64,000 nucleotides of DNA from Microbacterium esteraromaticum. GTDB taxonomy: Bacteria > Actinomycetota > Actinomycetes > Actinomycetales > Microbacteriaceae. The translations under genes and the position numbers were made by a program. The notes below the pieces were generated by a model. That model searched no databases and was not told the DNA's origin. It worked only from the letters and a program-made list of their open reading frames with translations. This document shows, in pieces, positions 36,799 through 47,279 of the stretch. The stretch spans positions 186,001 through 250,000 of the forward strand of contig NZ_CP043732.1 of NCBI RefSeq assembly GCF_014084045.1, given 5' to 3'. The stretch's first letter is position 1. The number at the start of each line of letters is the position of its first letter.

Positions 36799-37923
36799 TC
36801 AGGCCCGGCGGAGCTGCATGGCTGCGGGGCAGTCGAACGGATCGCGCGCGGCGAGCCCGACGCGATTGAGGTACTCGATCACGATCGCGTACGAGCGCAG
36901 CAGGTTCGTCTCGGTGTACGGCACACCGTTCGCCGTGCAGTAGTCCCGGACGATGGCGCGGGCCTTCGACAGGTGCGGACGCGGCATGTTCGGGAACAGG
37001 TGGTGCTCCACCTGGTAGTTCAGCCCGCCCATCAGCGCGGTGGCCCACCAGCCGCCGGAGATGTTGCGCGAGGTGCGCACCTGCTTCGAGAAGAAGTCGA
37101 GCTTTGCATCCGGGTGGATGATCGGCATGCCCTTGTGGTTCGGCGCGAACGACGCCCCCATGTACACGCCGAAGACCGCCAGCATGACGCCGGCGAAGGC
37201 GAACGCCATGCCGAGAGGCAGCAGCAGGAAGACGGGCACGAACACGATGGCAGAGCGCAGGGCGATGATGCCGAGCTCGGTCCAGCGGCCCTTGACCGCG
37301 CGCTGCGACACGAGGTGCTTGAGACTCAGGTAGTGCAGGTTGAGTCCCTCGAGTGTGAGCAGAGGGAAGAACAGCCACCCCTGCCTGCGGGTGATGATGC
37401 GGATGAAGCCGCGTGAGCGCGCCGCGTCCTCATCGAGGAAGGAGATCGTGTCGACCTCGATGTCGGGGTCCTTGCCCACGCGGTTCGGGTTGCCGTGGTG
37501 CTTGGTGTGCTTCGAATCCCACCAGGCGTAGCTCATGCCGACGATGCCGGCGAGGACGCGCGCGAGTCGGAAGTTCGCCGGTCCGCCGTCGAGGATCTGC
37601 CGATGGGCCGCCTCGTGCGCCAGGAAGGCGACCTGGGTGAAGATGATGCCGAGAGCCGCCGCGATCAGCAGCTGCAGCCAGCTGTCGCCGAGCAGGATGA
37701 ACCCGGCGACGCAGCCCGCGAATGCGACGGCTATGCCGGCCGCCACGATGATGTAGAACCACGAAGCGCGTCGCAGCAGGCCCGTTTCGCGCACGACCTG
37801 CGACACCTGCTTGTAGGCATGCGCCATCGGAGGGAACTCCGCCGTACCGGAGTATGTCTGGCGAATCGGTCCGAGGGTGGCCGCGCCGGGGTCGACGTCG
37901 ATGTCGAGGGGGGTGGAAGTGAT
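36799..37923 (-). CDS. Membrane fatty-acid desaturase, apparent AUC start
   Basis: About 374 aa. Histidine boxes for the di-iron centre are HEAAH (103-107), HTKHH (139-143) and QVEHH near the end, with four hydrophobic helices between them, as in acyl-CoA or phospholipid desaturases. ATG 37827 (MAHAYKQ) has no ribosome-binding site. The frame stays open upstream and encodes a homologue-like leader, TSTPLDIDVDPGAATLGPI followed by RQTYSGTAEFPP. AGGAG at 37930-37934 lies six bases before an ATC at 37921-37923, and no ATG, GTG, TTG or CTG exists between there and the in-frame TAG at 37996. Either AUC initiates or a base is wrong. If neither holds, the protein is 342 aa from 37827. Confidence 0.88.
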   Translation of the reverse strand: MTSTPLDIDVDPGAATLGPIRQTYSGTAEFPPMAHAYKQVSQVVRETGLLRRASWFYIIVAAGIAVAFAGCVAGFILLGDSWLQLLIAAALGIIFTQVAFLAHEAAHRQILDGGPANFRLARVLAGIVGMSYAWWDSKHTKHHGNPNRVGKDPDIEVDTISFLDEDAARSRGFIRIITRRQGWLFFPLLTLEGLNLHYLSLKHLVSQRAVKGRWTELGIIALRSAIVFVPVFLLLPLGMAFAFAGVMLAVFGVYMGASFAPNHKGMPIIHPDAKLDFFSKQVRTSRNISGGWWATALMGGLNYQVEHHLFPNMPRPHLSKARAIVRDYCTANGVPYTETNLLRSYAIVIEYLNRVGLAARDPFDCPAAMQLRRA

Positions 37924-38113
37924 GATCTTCTCCTGCCGATCGGATGCCCTTGAGCTGTGGAAGCCAAGGGCGGATGCCGATCGCTGGTGCCCACGCTACG
38001 CGGGTCGGTATGCGGCGCGAGGCATGTGTCGAGCCCTCGCGGATGTCGGTGGCCCCGAGTAGCGTGACCGCGGGGGCGCGCCCGCTCCCGTATCTCGAGG
38101 AAGGCGCAGGAAC

Positions 38114-38494
38114 ATGGACTGGAAGATCGAGCTCATCTTCGTGCCGGTGACCGATGTCGACCGAGCCAAGGACTTCTACGTGAAGGTCGGGTTCAACGCC
38201 GATCACGATCAGCAGGTGAACGACGAGCTGCGCTTCGTGCAGATGACCCCGCCGGGATCGGCGTGCTCGATCGCGTTCGGCACCGGCCTGGGAATCGATC
38301 TGCAGCCTGGGCAGCAGAACACGATCCAGGTCGTGGTGCCCGATGCGGATGAGGCGCTCGCTCACCTGCGGTCGGTCGGTGTCGACGCCAGCGGTGTCGA
38401 CGATCTCGCATGGGGGCGCTTCGTCACCTTCGACGACCCCGACGGCAACACCTGGACTCTGCAGCAGCTGCCCGATTACGGCGCACAGGGCTGA
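38114..38494 (+). CDS. VOC family protein (glyoxalase/bleomycin-resistance fold)
   Basis: 126 aa with the paired beta-alpha-beta-beta-beta modules of the VOC fold: IELIFVPVTDVDRAKDFYVK at the start and WGRFVTFDDPDGNTWTLQQL at the end. Probably metal-dependent; the substrate cannot be assigned. AGGA precedes ATG 38114, and the 190 bp upstream are shared with the divergent desaturase gene. Confidence 0.83.
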   Translation: MDWKIELIFVPVTDVDRAKDFYVKVGFNADHDQQVNDELRFVQMTPPGSACSIAFGTGLGIDLQPGQQNTIQVVVPDADEALAHLRSVGVDASGVDDLAWGRFVTFDDPDGNTWTLQQLPDYGAQG

Positions 38495-38501
38495 TGCGGC
38501 C

Positions 38502-38530
38502 GGGGGCGGATGCGTCCAGCATCCGCCCCC
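38502..38530. terminator. Bidirectional hairpin terminator
   Basis: Twelve-bp perfect stem GGGGGCGGATGC/GCATCCGCCCCC with a 5-nt loop, eight bases after the VOC gene stop and between it and the convergent flavin reductase gene. Confidence 0.85.
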
Positions 38531-38545
38531 TCCTGTGATCCGCGA

Positions 38546-39172
38546 TCACGCGACGGTTGCGGGCTCATCGAGCAGGGAGGCCCGAAAGTTCGTGCCGACG
38601 CGAGGGCCCTGAGCGAAGTAGTGACGGAAGCTGTAGTACAGCGGCTCCCATTTCTCAGTGTCGACACGATCAGGCCCCTGACTTCTCAGGATGCTCTCGT
38701 GCGCGTGGACACGACGGACTTCAGCTTCGACTGCGACCGCGCTGCCGCCGTCGATCTCGATGAGCTGCGCGACGCGCGCCTCGATCTGCACGGGGCACTC
38801 GCCGATTCGAGGCGGAAGGACGTCCTGTGAGCCGACGGGTGTGAAGCCGCCCAGGCTCCACTTGTCGGGCTCATGACGGTAGCTGGCCTTCTTGTCTTCG
38901 GGTACCGGGGTGCGGCCGGTGGTCGGTGCGATCGCCTCGACAGCGGGCGCCAGATCGGCGGACGGGAGGTTGATGACCAGTTCGCCGACGCGCTGCAGGT
39001 TCGCGCACGCCTGACCTTCCGAGCCCAGTCCGAGCATGTAGCGGTCGCCCAACGACCATGCTGAGGAGATCGGGCTGATGTTCGACGACCCGTCAGGATT
39101 GATCGTCGTGATCAATGCGACAGGAGTCCCGAAGTACAGCACCGGCAGATCGACGTCCCTGGTTCTTTGCAT
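38546..39172 (-). CDS. Flavin reductase-like FMN-binding split-barrel protein
   Basis: 208 aa of the DIM6/NTAB flavin reductase-like family: VALITTINPDGSSNISPISS for the FMN site and ELVINLPSADLAPAV in the middle. Such proteins reduce FMN with NAD(P)H or act directly as FMN oxidoreductases. There is no monooxygenase partner beside it. It is divergent from the GNAT gene, with 113 bp between the starts. Confidence 0.82.
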   Translation of the reverse strand: MQRTRDVDLPVLYFGTPVALITTINPDGSSNISPISSAWSLGDRYMLGLGSEGQACANLQRVGELVINLPSADLAPAVEAIAPTTGRTPVPEDKKASYRHEPDKWSLGGFTPVGSQDVLPPRIGECPVQIEARVAQLIEIDGGSAVAVEAEVRRVHAHESILRSQGPDRVDTEKWEPLYYSFRHYFAQGPRVGTNFRASLLDEPATVA

Positions 39173-39285
39173 CCTTCCATTCTCGGCCAGCGAGATGGCC
39201 CGGTGCGTCTTCCCGATGCGCGGGCATCTCGTTTATCACCCCTGACGCTTTGGTGTCGGGGAGCGCTTTCGGCCAAGATGATCGA

Positions 39286-39741
39286 ATGCCCGACACCAAC
39301 AGTCACGTCACCCTCAGACCTGCTCATGGGGCACGCGAATACCCCCGACTGGTCGAGATCTGGCGGAGTGCCGTTCGAGCCACGCATGACTTCCTCGACG
39401 AAGCCGACTTCGCCCGAATCGAAGGCAATCTGGCGTCCTTGTATTTCCCCGCAGTCGAACTCATAGTCGCCCAGCGGGAGGGTGCTGCCGTCGGCTTCGC
39501 CGGCGTCGCAGACGGGAACCTTGAGATGCTCTTCGTCTCTGACGAAGCCCGGGGAATGGGCATCGGCTCACGTCTGCTCGCTGAGGCGGTCAAGAGCCAC
39601 GGCGTGACCAAGGTCGACGTGAATGAGCAGAATCTGAACGGTCTCGGGTTCTATCTGAGCCGTGGTTTCGTACAGATCGGGCGAAGCGAGCTCGACGGCG
39701 ACGGCCGACCCTACCCGATTCTCCACCTCGCTCTCGCCTGA
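39286..39741 (+). CDS. GNAT family N-acetyltransferase
   Basis: 151 aa. The acetyl-CoA-binding motif A is MLFVSDEARGMGIGSRLLAE, with the family's R-G-x-G-x-G/A loop, and a C-terminal VNEQNLNGLGFYLSRGF strand/helix follows. It resembles YjaB-like acetyltransferases. The substrate is unknown. The start is ATG 39286; the upstream frame is open but lacks a better site. Confidence 0.87.
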   Translation: MPDTNSHVTLRPAHGAREYPRLVEIWRSAVRATHDFLDEADFARIEGNLASLYFPAVELIVAQREGAAVGFAGVADGNLEMLFVSDEARGMGIGSRLLAEAVKSHGVTKVDVNEQNLNGLGFYLSRGFVQIGRSELDGDGRPYPILHLALA

Positions 39742-39801
39742 GCGCAGCGCGCACGCTGCTGCTTCGCACGAGGTGTGGGAAATGTGTGGGCAGACACACG
39801 A

Positions 39802-39846
39802 AACGCCCCCGGCTCCCGCTCGTGACGAGCGGCCGCCGGGGGCGTT
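39802..39846. terminator. Terminator at the end of the nrdHIEF operon
   Basis: Twelve-bp outer stem AACGCCCCCGGC/GCCGGGGGCGTT with an inner CCGCTCG/CGAGCGG hairpin. On the minus strand the stem is followed by TTTCG. It sits between nrdF (-) and the GNAT gene (+) and may serve both. Confidence 0.85.
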
Positions 39847-39882
39847 ATCGATCTCAGGATTTAACCCGCTGACCAGCGGTTA

Positions 39883-40878
<996 letters not shown>

Positions 40879-40902
40879 CTAAAATCCCTGATCAGAAGGC
40901 AA

Positions 40903-43062
40903 TCACAGCATGCAGCTGACGCACTCGGTCATGTCGGTGCCCTCGAGGGCGAGCTGACGCAGACGGATGTAGTAGATCGTCTTGATGCCCTTGCGCCATG
41001 CGTAGATCTGCGCCTTGTTGATGTCGCGGGTGGTTGCGGTGTCCTTGAAGAACAGCGTCAGCGACAGTCCCTGGTCGACGTGCTGCGTGGCCGCGGCGTA
41101 CGTGTCGATGACCTTCTCGTAGCCGATCTCGTACGCGTCCTGGTAGTACTCCAGGTTGTCGTTCGTCATGAACGGCGCCGGGTAGTACACGCGGCCGAGC
41201 TTGCCCTCCTTGCGGATCTCGACCTTCGACGCGATCGGGTGGATCGATGACGTCGAGTTGTTGATGTACGAGATCGATCCGGTGGGCGGCACCGCCTGCA
41301 GGTTCTGGTTGAAGATGCCGTGCTTCTGGATGCTGTCGCGCAGCTCGATCCAGTCCTGCTGCGCAGGGATGAACTTGCCGGCGAAGAGCTCCTTGACCTT
41401 GTCGGTCGCGGGCACCCAGGCCTGGTCGATGTACTTGTCGAAGAACTCACCCGACGCGTACGTCGAGTCCTCGAAGCCGTCGAAGGTCTCGCCGCGCTCG
41501 ATGGCGAGCGTGTTCGACGCCTTCAGCGCGTGGAACAGCACGGTGTAGAAGTAGATGTTCGTGAAGTCGATGCCCTCTTCGGAGCCGTAGAAGACGCGCT
41601 CGCGGGCCAGGTAGCCGTGCAGGTTCATCTGGCCGAGGCCGATGGCGTGCGAGCGGTCGTTGCCGTCTTCGATCGAGCGCACCGAGGTGATGTGGCTCTG
41701 GGTGCTGACGGCGGTCAGCGCGCGGATCGCGGTCTCGACGGTCTTGCCCAGGTCATCGGCATCCATCGCCAGGGCGATGTTCATCGAGCCGAGGTTGCAC
41801 GAGATGTCCTTGCCGATCTGGTCGTACGACAGGTCGTCGTTGTACGAGGTCGGGGTGTTCACCTGCAGGATCTCGCTGCACAGGTTCGACATGTTGATGC
41901 GGCCCTTGATCGGGTTCGCCTTGTTCACCGTGTCCTCGAACATGATGTACGGGTAGCCCGACTCGAACTGGATCTCGGCGAGGGTCTGGAAGAACTCGCG
42001 CGCGTTGATCTTCGTCTTCTTGATGCGCGAGTCGTCGACCATCTCGTGGTACTTCTCGGTCACCGAGATGTCGCCGAAGGGCACGCCGTAGACGCGCTCG
42101 ACGTCGTACGGCGAGAACAGGTACATGTCCTCGCCCTTCTTGGCGAGCTCGAAGGTGATGTCGGGGACGACGACGCCCAGCGAGAGGGTCTTGATGCGGA
42201 TCTTCTCGTCGGCGTTCTCGCGCTTGGTGTCGAGGAAGCGCATGATGTCGGGGTGGTGCGCGTTGAGGTACACGGCACCTGCGCCCTGACGCGCGCCCAG
42301 CTGGTTGGCGTAGCTGAAGCTGTCTTCGAGCAGCTTCATCACGGGGATGATGCCCGACGACTGGTTCTCGATCTGCTTGATCGGCGCTCCGGACTCGCGG
42401 ATGTTCGAGAGCAGCAGGGCGACGCCGCCGCCGCGCTTCGACAGCTGCAGCGACGAGTTGATGCCGCGGGCGATCGACTCCATGTTGTCTTCGATGCGCA
42501 GCAGGAAGCAGCTGACGAGCTCGCCGCGCTGCGCCTTGCCCGCGTTGAGGAAGGTCGGGGTGGCCGGCTGGAAGCGGCCCGAGATGATCTCCTCGACGAG
42601 GTCGATCGCGACCTGCTCATCGCCCTCGGCGAGCGCGAGCGCGGTCATGACGACGCGGTCCTCGAAGCGCTCGAGGTAGCGCTTGCCGTCGAAGGTCTTC
42701 AGCGTGTAGCTGGTGTAGTACTTGAACGCGCCGAGGAAGGTCTCGAAGCGGAACTTCTTCGAGTACGCGAGGTCGTTGAGCTTCTGCACGAAGTCGAACG
42801 AGTACTGCTCGATGACGGCGCCCTCGTAGTACTCCTTCTCGACGAGGTAGTCCAGGCGCTCCTTGAGCGAGTGGAAGAACACCGTGTTCTGGTTGACGTG
42901 CTGCAGGAAGTACTCGCGTGCGGCCCGCTTGTCGGCGTCGAACTGGATCTTGCCGTTCGCGTCGTACAGGTTGAGCATCGCGTTGAGGGCGTGATAGTCG
43001 AGCCCCTCGTACGCGGGGTTCACCTTGAACTCGACTGCGTCTGTCACTGTCGCTTCCACCAT
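40903..43062 (-). CDS. nrdE: Class Ib ribonucleotide reductase, alpha subunit
   Basis: 719 aa catalytic subunit that reduces ribonucleoside diphosphates. Active-site regions visible are [20 protein letters not shown] with the first redox Cys, and NLCSEI with the radical Cys. The C-terminal ECVSCML carries the CxxC that receives electrons from NrdH. It lacks the N-terminal ATP-cone of class Ia enzymes, as expected for NrdE. The start was set at ATG 43062, overlapping nrdI by 19 bp. Confidence 0.96.
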   Translation of the reverse strand: MVEATVTDAVEFKVNPAYEGLDYHALNAMLNLYDANGKIQFDADKRAAREYFLQHVNQNTVFFHSLKERLDYLVEKEYYEGAVIEQYSFDFVQKLNDLAYSKKFRFETFLGAFKYYTSYTLKTFDGKRYLERFEDRVVMTALALAEGDEQVAIDLVEEIISGRFQPATPTFLNAGKAQRGELVSCFLLRIEDNMESIARGINSSLQLSKRGGGVALLLSNIRESGAPIKQIENQSSGIIPVMKLLEDSFSYANQLGARQGAGAVYLNAHHPDIMRFLDTKRENADEKIRIKTLSLGVVVPDITFELAKKGEDMYLFSPYDVERVYGVPFGDISVTEKYHEMVDDSRIKKTKINAREFFQTLAEIQFESGYPYIMFEDTVNKANPIKGRINMSNLCSEILQVNTPTSYNDDLSYDQIGKDISCNLGSMNIALAMDADDLGKTVETAIRALTAVSTQSHITSVRSIEDGNDRSHAIGLGQMNLHGYLARERVFYGSEEGIDFTNIYFYTVLFHALKASNTLAIERGETFDGFEDSTYASGEFFDKYIDQAWVPATDKVKELFAGKFIPAQQDWIELRDSIQKHGIFNQNLQAVPPTGSISYINNSTSSIHPIASKVEIRKEGKLGRVYYPAPFMTNDNLEYYQDAYEIGYEKVIDTYAAATQHVDQGLSLTLFFKDTATTRDINKAQIYAWRKGIKTIYYIRLRQLALEGTDMTECVSCML

Positions 43063-43478
43063 CGTTCCAATCCGTCGCTCACGCGATCGACGTCGTCCTG
43101 TGTGCCGAATACTTCGAACCGATACAAGTGCGGCACCTTGCACTTACGGCTGATGATCTCGCCGGCGAGGCAGAACGCCTCGCCGAAGTTGGTGTTGCCT
43201 GCGGAGATGACCCCGCGGATGTGGCGCCGGTTGTGCTCATCGTTGAGGAACCGGATGACCTGCTTGGGGACTGCGCCCTTCTCCTCGCCGCGCCCCTGCC
43301 CGCCCCCGTAGGTAGGGGTGACGAGGACGAACGGCTCGTCGATGACGAGCGGCTCCTCGCTGCGGTGCAGGGGGATGCGGCGGGCCGGCAGTCCGAGCTT
43401 CTCGATGAATCGCGCGGTGTTGCCCGACACGCTCGAGAAGTAGACCAGGAGCGGCACCGCGGTCGCGACAGCGCTCAT
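43044..43478 (-). CDS. nrdI: Flavodoxin-like NrdI
   Basis: 144 aa. NrdI supplies the oxidant needed to assemble the Mn(III)2-tyrosyl radical of NrdF. Flavodoxin features are [18 protein letters not shown] at the FMN phosphate loop, [11 protein letters not shown], and [18 protein letters not shown]. It lies 10 bp after nrdH and overlaps nrdE, the usual order. Confidence 0.95.
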   Translation of the reverse strand: MSAVATAVPLLVYFSSVSGNTARFIEKLGLPARRIPLHRSEEPLVIDEPFVLVTPTYGGGQGRGEEKGAVPKQVIRFLNDEHNRRHIRGVISAGNTNFGEAFCLAGEIISRKCKVPHLYRFEVFGTQDDVDRVSDGLERWWKRQ

Positions 43479-43488
43479 GGTCGGCGCC

Positions 43489-43722
43489 TCAGGCGAGACG
43501 GGCTGCGAGCTCGTCGATCTTGTCGGGACGGAAGCCCGACCAGTGGTCCTCGTCGGTGACGACGACGGGCGCCTGCATGTAGCCGAGCGCCTTGACCTGC
43601 TCGAGCGCCGAGGCGTCTTCCGACAGGTCGTGGATCTCGTACTCGATGCCCTTGGCGTCGAGGGCGCGGTAGGTCGCGTTGCACTGCACGCAGGAAGGCT
43701 TGGTGTAGACCGTGATCGACAT
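43489..43722 (-). CDS. nrdH: Glutaredoxin-like NrdH redoxin
   Basis: 77 aa with the redox motif CVQC ([19 protein letters not shown]) and the NrdH-typical C-terminal [13 protein letters not shown]. It is reduced by thioredoxin reductase and passes electrons to NrdE. First gene of the operon; its promoter region contains an NrdR-box-like site and DnaA-box-like sequences. Confidence 0.95.
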   Translation of the reverse strand: MSITVYTKPSCVQCNATYRALDAKGIEYEIHDLSEDASALEQVKALGYMQAPVVVTDEDHWSGFRPDKIDELAARLA

Positions 43723-43784
43723 GGTGATGTCTGATTCCCCTCTAATCCAGGTGGTTTTCCGGCAGACCCCCCGCCGGGACTTCA

Positions 43785-43800
43785 ATACTACATATGGGGA
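43785..43800. promoter_or_regulatory. NrdR-box-like sequence upstream of nrdH
   Basis: ATACTACATATGGGGA agrees at about 11 of 16 positions with the NrdR consensus acaCwAtATaTwGtgt, including the CTAxATAT core, 63 bp upstream of nrdH. NrdR sites normally come in pairs about three helical turns apart. A second candidate near 43829-43844 (ending TACATCCGTGT) is one base short of the consensus spacing, so the pair is imperfect. Confidence 0.45.
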
Positions 43801-43878
43801 CGGACATTGGAAGCGACCACAAGGGGTAGTAGTTACATCCGTGTAGTTTTCCACTGCCTTCCCCAGATACAACACAGC

Positions 43879-44019
43879 TTGTCCACGCTTTCTTCCACAG
43901 GTCGGACGGCTCCGAGAAGCCGCTCGGACCGCGGATTCACGCGGGTCTCGCCACCCCCTCCCCGATCCATCCACAGGCAGGACGGTACGCCCGGCCACCG
44001 ACATCCGATTTCCTGTGGA
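43879..44019. promoter_or_regulatory. Cluster of DnaA-box-like sequences between nrdH and the MFS gene
   Basis: This is the distal part of the 376-bp gene-free gap 43723-44098. TTGTCCACG at 43879-43887 is one base from the actinobacterial DnaA box TTGTCCACA. TCTTCCACA (43891-43899), CCATCCACA (43967-43975) and TCCTGTGGA (44011-44019, inverted) are looser matches. DnaA is known to control ribonucleotide reductase transcription in some bacteria; a role here is inference. A 10-bp direct duplication (GGCGTGTCGC twice) follows at 44031-44050. Confidence 0.35.
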
Positions 44020-44098
44020 GAGACGCCTTCGGCGTGTCGCGGCGTGTCGCCCGTCCGGCGCATCGCGTCCGTCCCCGCGCGCCGGATAGCCTCTTCTG

Positions 44099-45307
44099 AT
44101 GGCGGGATATCGGGACCTTCTTCGCACCCCAGGAGTGGCGCGGATGATCGCCGCGCAGTTGGTGGCGCGCTTCCCCAACGGGATGACCAGTCTGGCGATC
44201 CTGCTGCACGTCGAGCAGCAGACCGGATCGTACGGCGCCGCGGGCATCGTGCTCGCCGCGGCCTCGGTGGGCCAGGCCGTCGCGGGGCCCGTCACGAGCC
44301 GCTGGATGGGCGCGTGGGGAATGCGCCGCGTGCTCACCCTCACGCTGATGGTGTGCGTGCTCGCGGTGCTCTGTCTCGCGCTGCTGCCACTCTCCCTGCC
44401 CGGGTACATGGTCTTCGCCCTGCTCGCCGGCCTGTCGACCCCGCCCGTGCAGGCGGCCGTGCGCACCATCTATCCCAAGCTCGTCAACGCCGGCCAGCTC
44501 ACGCCTCTCTTCTCACTCGACGCGTCACTGCAGGAGATCATCTGGATCGTCGCCCCTGTCGTCATCACCGTGGTCTCCACTCAGGTCGGGACGGTGCAGG
44601 GCCTGCTCCTCGTCGCCGCCATCCTCGTGATGGGCGGAGCCTGGTTCATCCTCTCCCCCGAGGTCGGTCGCGTGCGCATCCCTCGCAGCCGCCGCGCGTT
44701 CGGACGCGTGGTGCTCAAGCCGCCGGTGATGCTCGCGACCGTCATCGGCTTCCTGCTCATCGGCGCATGCGCGGCGGTCGAGGTCGGCGTCGTCGCGACC
44801 TTCGGCCATGGCGGCCTCGAGGCCGGTCTCGTGCTCGCGGTCTTCTCGGTCGGCAGCCTGGTGGGCGGACTCGCGTTCGGTCACATTCCGATCGGGCCCT
44901 GGGCGATGGCCCGGCGCCTGCTCATCGTGACCATCGGGCTCGGCCTGACGATGGTCTCGCTGGACATCTTCTGGCTCGGCGGAACTCTCGTGCTCGCGGG
45001 CGTCGGCATCGCTCCGGCGCTGGCCGTGCTCTTCGCGATCACGACGGCGAGCGTGAAGTTCAGCGAGACCGCCGAGGCGTTCGGCTGGGCGGGCACAGGG
45101 CAGCTGATCGGCGCGGCTGCCGGCTCCGCGGTCGCCGGCATCCTCATCGATCAGTCCGGTCCCCGCGGCGCGTACCTCGCGGCCGCCCTGTTCGCGCTCG
45201 TGGGTCTCGCGGTCTCCATAGTGTTCGTCCGCGCATTCCCCGATCTGCGTCACCGCGATCCCGCACCGTATCCCGACACCGAGCCGATCCAGACGGCCCG
45301 GCTCTAG
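44099..45307 (+). CDS. MFS transporter
   Basis: 402 aa with 12 predicted helices. The motif A-like loop SRWMGAWGMRRVLTLTLMV and the C-terminal half DQSGPRGAYLAAALFALVGL match MFS sugar- or drug-type efflux proteins. ATG 44099 lies at the end of the nrd control region, divergent from nrdH. Ten bases separate it from the hydrolase gene, so it probably heads a three-gene operon. The substrate is unknown. Confidence 0.82.
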   Translation: MAGYRDLLRTPGVARMIAAQLVARFPNGMTSLAILLHVEQQTGSYGAAGIVLAAASVGQAVAGPVTSRWMGAWGMRRVLTLTLMVCVLAVLCLALLPLSLPGYMVFALLAGLSTPPVQAAVRTIYPKLVNAGQLTPLFSLDASLQEIIWIVAPVVITVVSTQVGTVQGLLLVAAILVMGGAWFILSPEVGRVRIPRSRRAFGRVVLKPPVMLATVIGFLLIGACAAVEVGVVATFGHGGLEAGLVLAVFSVGSLVGGLAFGHIPIGPWAMARRLLIVTIGLGLTMVSLDIFWLGGTLVLAGVGIAPALAVLFAITTASVKFSETAEAFGWAGTGQLIGAAAGSAVAGILIDQSGPRGAYLAAALFALVGLAVSIVFVRAFPDLRHRDPAPYPDTEPIQTARL

Positions 45308-45316
45308 GCTGGTGGC

Positions 45317-46066
45317 GTGCCAGCACCCCTCACTCTTCCTCGTCTGGTGTGGGGCGACGGCCCGCGCCGCGCCCTGCTCGTCCACGGCCTGGGGTCGTCC
45401 GCCGCGCTGATGTGGCGGGTCGGCACCGCCCTCGCGGATGCCGGATGGAAGGCCACCGCCGTCGACCTGCGAGGCCACGGCGACGCGCCCCGTGCGCTCG
45501 ATTACACCGTCGCCGCATATGGCGCCGACGTCGCAGCCGCGCGCCCGGAGGGCGGCGGGGAGTGGGATGCCGTGATCGGCCATTCCCTGGGCGGCGCATC
45601 GACCGTGGTCGCGGCGACCACGGCATCCGGATGGGCGCGGCGACTCGTGCTGATCGACCCTGCCATCCACGTCGCCGGGCGCGACGAGGGGATCATCCGA
45701 CGCAGCCAGAAGCGCGCGTTCGCGTCCCCCGACGTGGAGTCCGTGCGTGCGGAGCACCCCGACTGGCATCCGCAGGACGTGGAGCTGAAGGTGGACGCCG
45801 TGCTGCGGGCCAGCCGCTGGGCCGTCGAGCAGACCAGCGCGCAGAACGATCCGTGGGACGTGCGTGCGCAAGCTGCGCTCCTCGGCATCCCGACCCACAT
45901 CGTCGGAGCCGACCCCGGCGTATACAGCCTGTTCACCGGCGAGCTCGCCGAGTCTGTGCTCGAGAACCCGCACATCACGATGTCGATCGTGCCGGACGCC
46001 GGGCACTCACCCCATCGCGATCGCCCCGACGAGACGATCCGTCAGATCCTGGAGGCCCTGTCATGA
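45317..46066 (+). CDS. Alpha/beta-fold hydrolase
   Basis: 249 aa. The oxyanion region is LLVHGLGSSAALMWRVG, the nucleophile elbow GHSLGGAS and the catalytic His AGHSPHRDRP, with the usual acid before it. It hydrolyses an ester, lactone or thioester of unknown identity. It starts at GTG 45317. Its stop overlaps the ATG of the following acyl-CoA dehydrogenase-like gene. Confidence 0.87.
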   Translation: MPAPLTLPRLVWGDGPRRALLVHGLGSSAALMWRVGTALADAGWKATAVDLRGHGDAPRALDYTVAAYGADVAAARPEGGGEWDAVIGHSLGGASTVVAATTASGWARRLVLIDPAIHVAGRDEGIIRRSQKRAFASPDVESVRAEHPDWHPQDVELKVDAVLRASRWAVEQTSAQNDPWDVRAQAALLGIPTHIVGADPGVYSLFTGELAESVLENPHITMSIVPDAGHSPHRDRPDETIRQILEALS

Positions 46067-47223
46067 GCGCATTCGATCCCCGCCATCACCTCCCCGACGA
46101 CCTCCTCGAGCGGATCCGCGAGCGCGCGGCCGTGCACGATCGTGAGAACACGTTCCCTCAGCGAGACCTCGACGAGCTGCGCGACGCGGGCTACCTGAAG
46201 ATCCTCGTGCCGCGCGAACGCGGCGGTGCCGGTCTCGGCCTCGCCGAAGCGGCGATCCTGCAGCAGCGCCTGGCATCCGCGGCGCCGGCGACGGCGCTGG
46301 CGATCAACATGCATCTGGTGTGGACGGGAGTCGCCAAGGTCTTCTCCGACCGAGGCGTGACCGGGCTCGAGTTCGTGCAGGACGGCGCGGCAGCGGGCGA
46401 GGTGTTCGCCTTCGGGATCAGCGAGGGCGGCAACGATCTCGTGCTGTTCGGCAGCGACACATCGGCGGTCCCCCAGTCCGACGGCGGGTACGCCTTCACC
46501 GGCACGAAGATCTTCACCTCTCTTGCGCCGGTCTGGACGAAGCTCGGCCTGCACGGCCTCGACACGACGAGCCCGGATGCACCGAAGCTGGTGTTCGCGT
46601 TCGTGGAACGCACCGATGCGGTGACCACGAGCGACGACTGGGACACCCTCGGCATGCGCGGCACGCAGAGCCGCACCACCCGCCTGAACGGCTCGGTCGC
46701 AGCGGCCGAGCACGTGGTGCGCCGGATCGATCCCGGCCCGAATCCGGACCCCATCGTGTTCGGCATCTTCAGCGTCTTCGAGATCCTGCTCGCGTCCGTC
46801 TACACGGGCATCGCACGCCGCGGCCTCGATCTCGCCGTCGACGCCGCGAAGGGGCGCCGTTCGAAGAAGACCGGCGTGGCCTACAGCCAGGACCCCGACA
46901 TCCGGTGGCGGATCGCCGAGATGGCCCTCGCGTACGATGCCCTGCCGCCGCAGATCGCGGCGCTCGCGCACGACGTCGATGAGCTCGCCGATCACGGGCC
47001 GCGATGGTTCACGCTGCTGTCGGGCCTGAAGCATCGAGCGGTCGTGATGGCGAAGCAGGTCGTCGACGAGGCGATGCTCGTCGCCGGTGGCGGATCGTAC
47101 TTCTCGTCGAATGAGCTCTCGCGACTGTACCGCGACGTCCTGGCCGGCATGTTCCACCCGTCCGACCCCGAGTCGGCCCACTCGACGGCCGCATCGGCAT
47201 GGCTGGGACCGCTCGAGAGCTGA
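46063..47223 (+). CDS. Acyl-CoA dehydrogenase family protein
   Basis: 386 aa with an N-terminal ACAD domain (DAGYLKILVPRERGGAGLGL), the FAD-binding middle segment YAFTGTKIFTSLAPVWTKLG, and a C-terminal ACAD_8-like domain (RHAxVxA-type helix, here KHRAVVMAKQVVDEAMLVAG). The usual catalytic Glu is not obvious. It may therefore be an FMN- or FAD-dependent monooxygenase of the DszC/ACAD_8 type rather than a true dehydrogenase. The ATGA overlap with the hydrolase gene suggests coupled expression. Confidence 0.82.
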   Translation: MSAFDPRHHLPDDLLERIRERAAVHDRENTFPQRDLDELRDAGYLKILVPRERGGAGLGLAEAAILQQRLASAAPATALAINMHLVWTGVAKVFSDRGVTGLEFVQDGAAAGEVFAFGISEGGNDLVLFGSDTSAVPQSDGGYAFTGTKIFTSLAPVWTKLGLHGLDTTSPDAPKLVFAFVERTDAVTTSDDWDTLGMRGTQSRTTRLNGSVAAAEHVVRRIDPGPNPDPIVFGIFSVFEILLASVYTGIARRGLDLAVDAAKGRRSKKTGVAYSQDPDIRWRIAEMALAYDALPPQIAALAHDVDELADHGPRWFTLLSGLKHRAVVMAKQVVDEAMLVAGGGSYFSSNELSRLYRDVLAGMFHPSDPESAHSTAASAWLGPLES

Positions 47224-47279
47224 ATCCGCAGGCGAACAGGCGCTCGGACTTCGAATTCTGTTGTCATCGTGTGCTTTCA

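Noticed and set aside
41320..43311. Long + strand open frame (about 660 codons) opposite nrdE
   Set aside because: Composition is that of an antisense shadow (runs of Val, Leu, Arg, Asp) and it lies entirely against the well-supported nrdE/nrdI genes.
43807..46062. Very long + strand open frame running into the acyl-CoA dehydrogenase gene
   Set aside because: Its first 750 codons are an out-of-frame reading of the MFS and hydrolase genes; only the part from ATG 46063 is a real protein.
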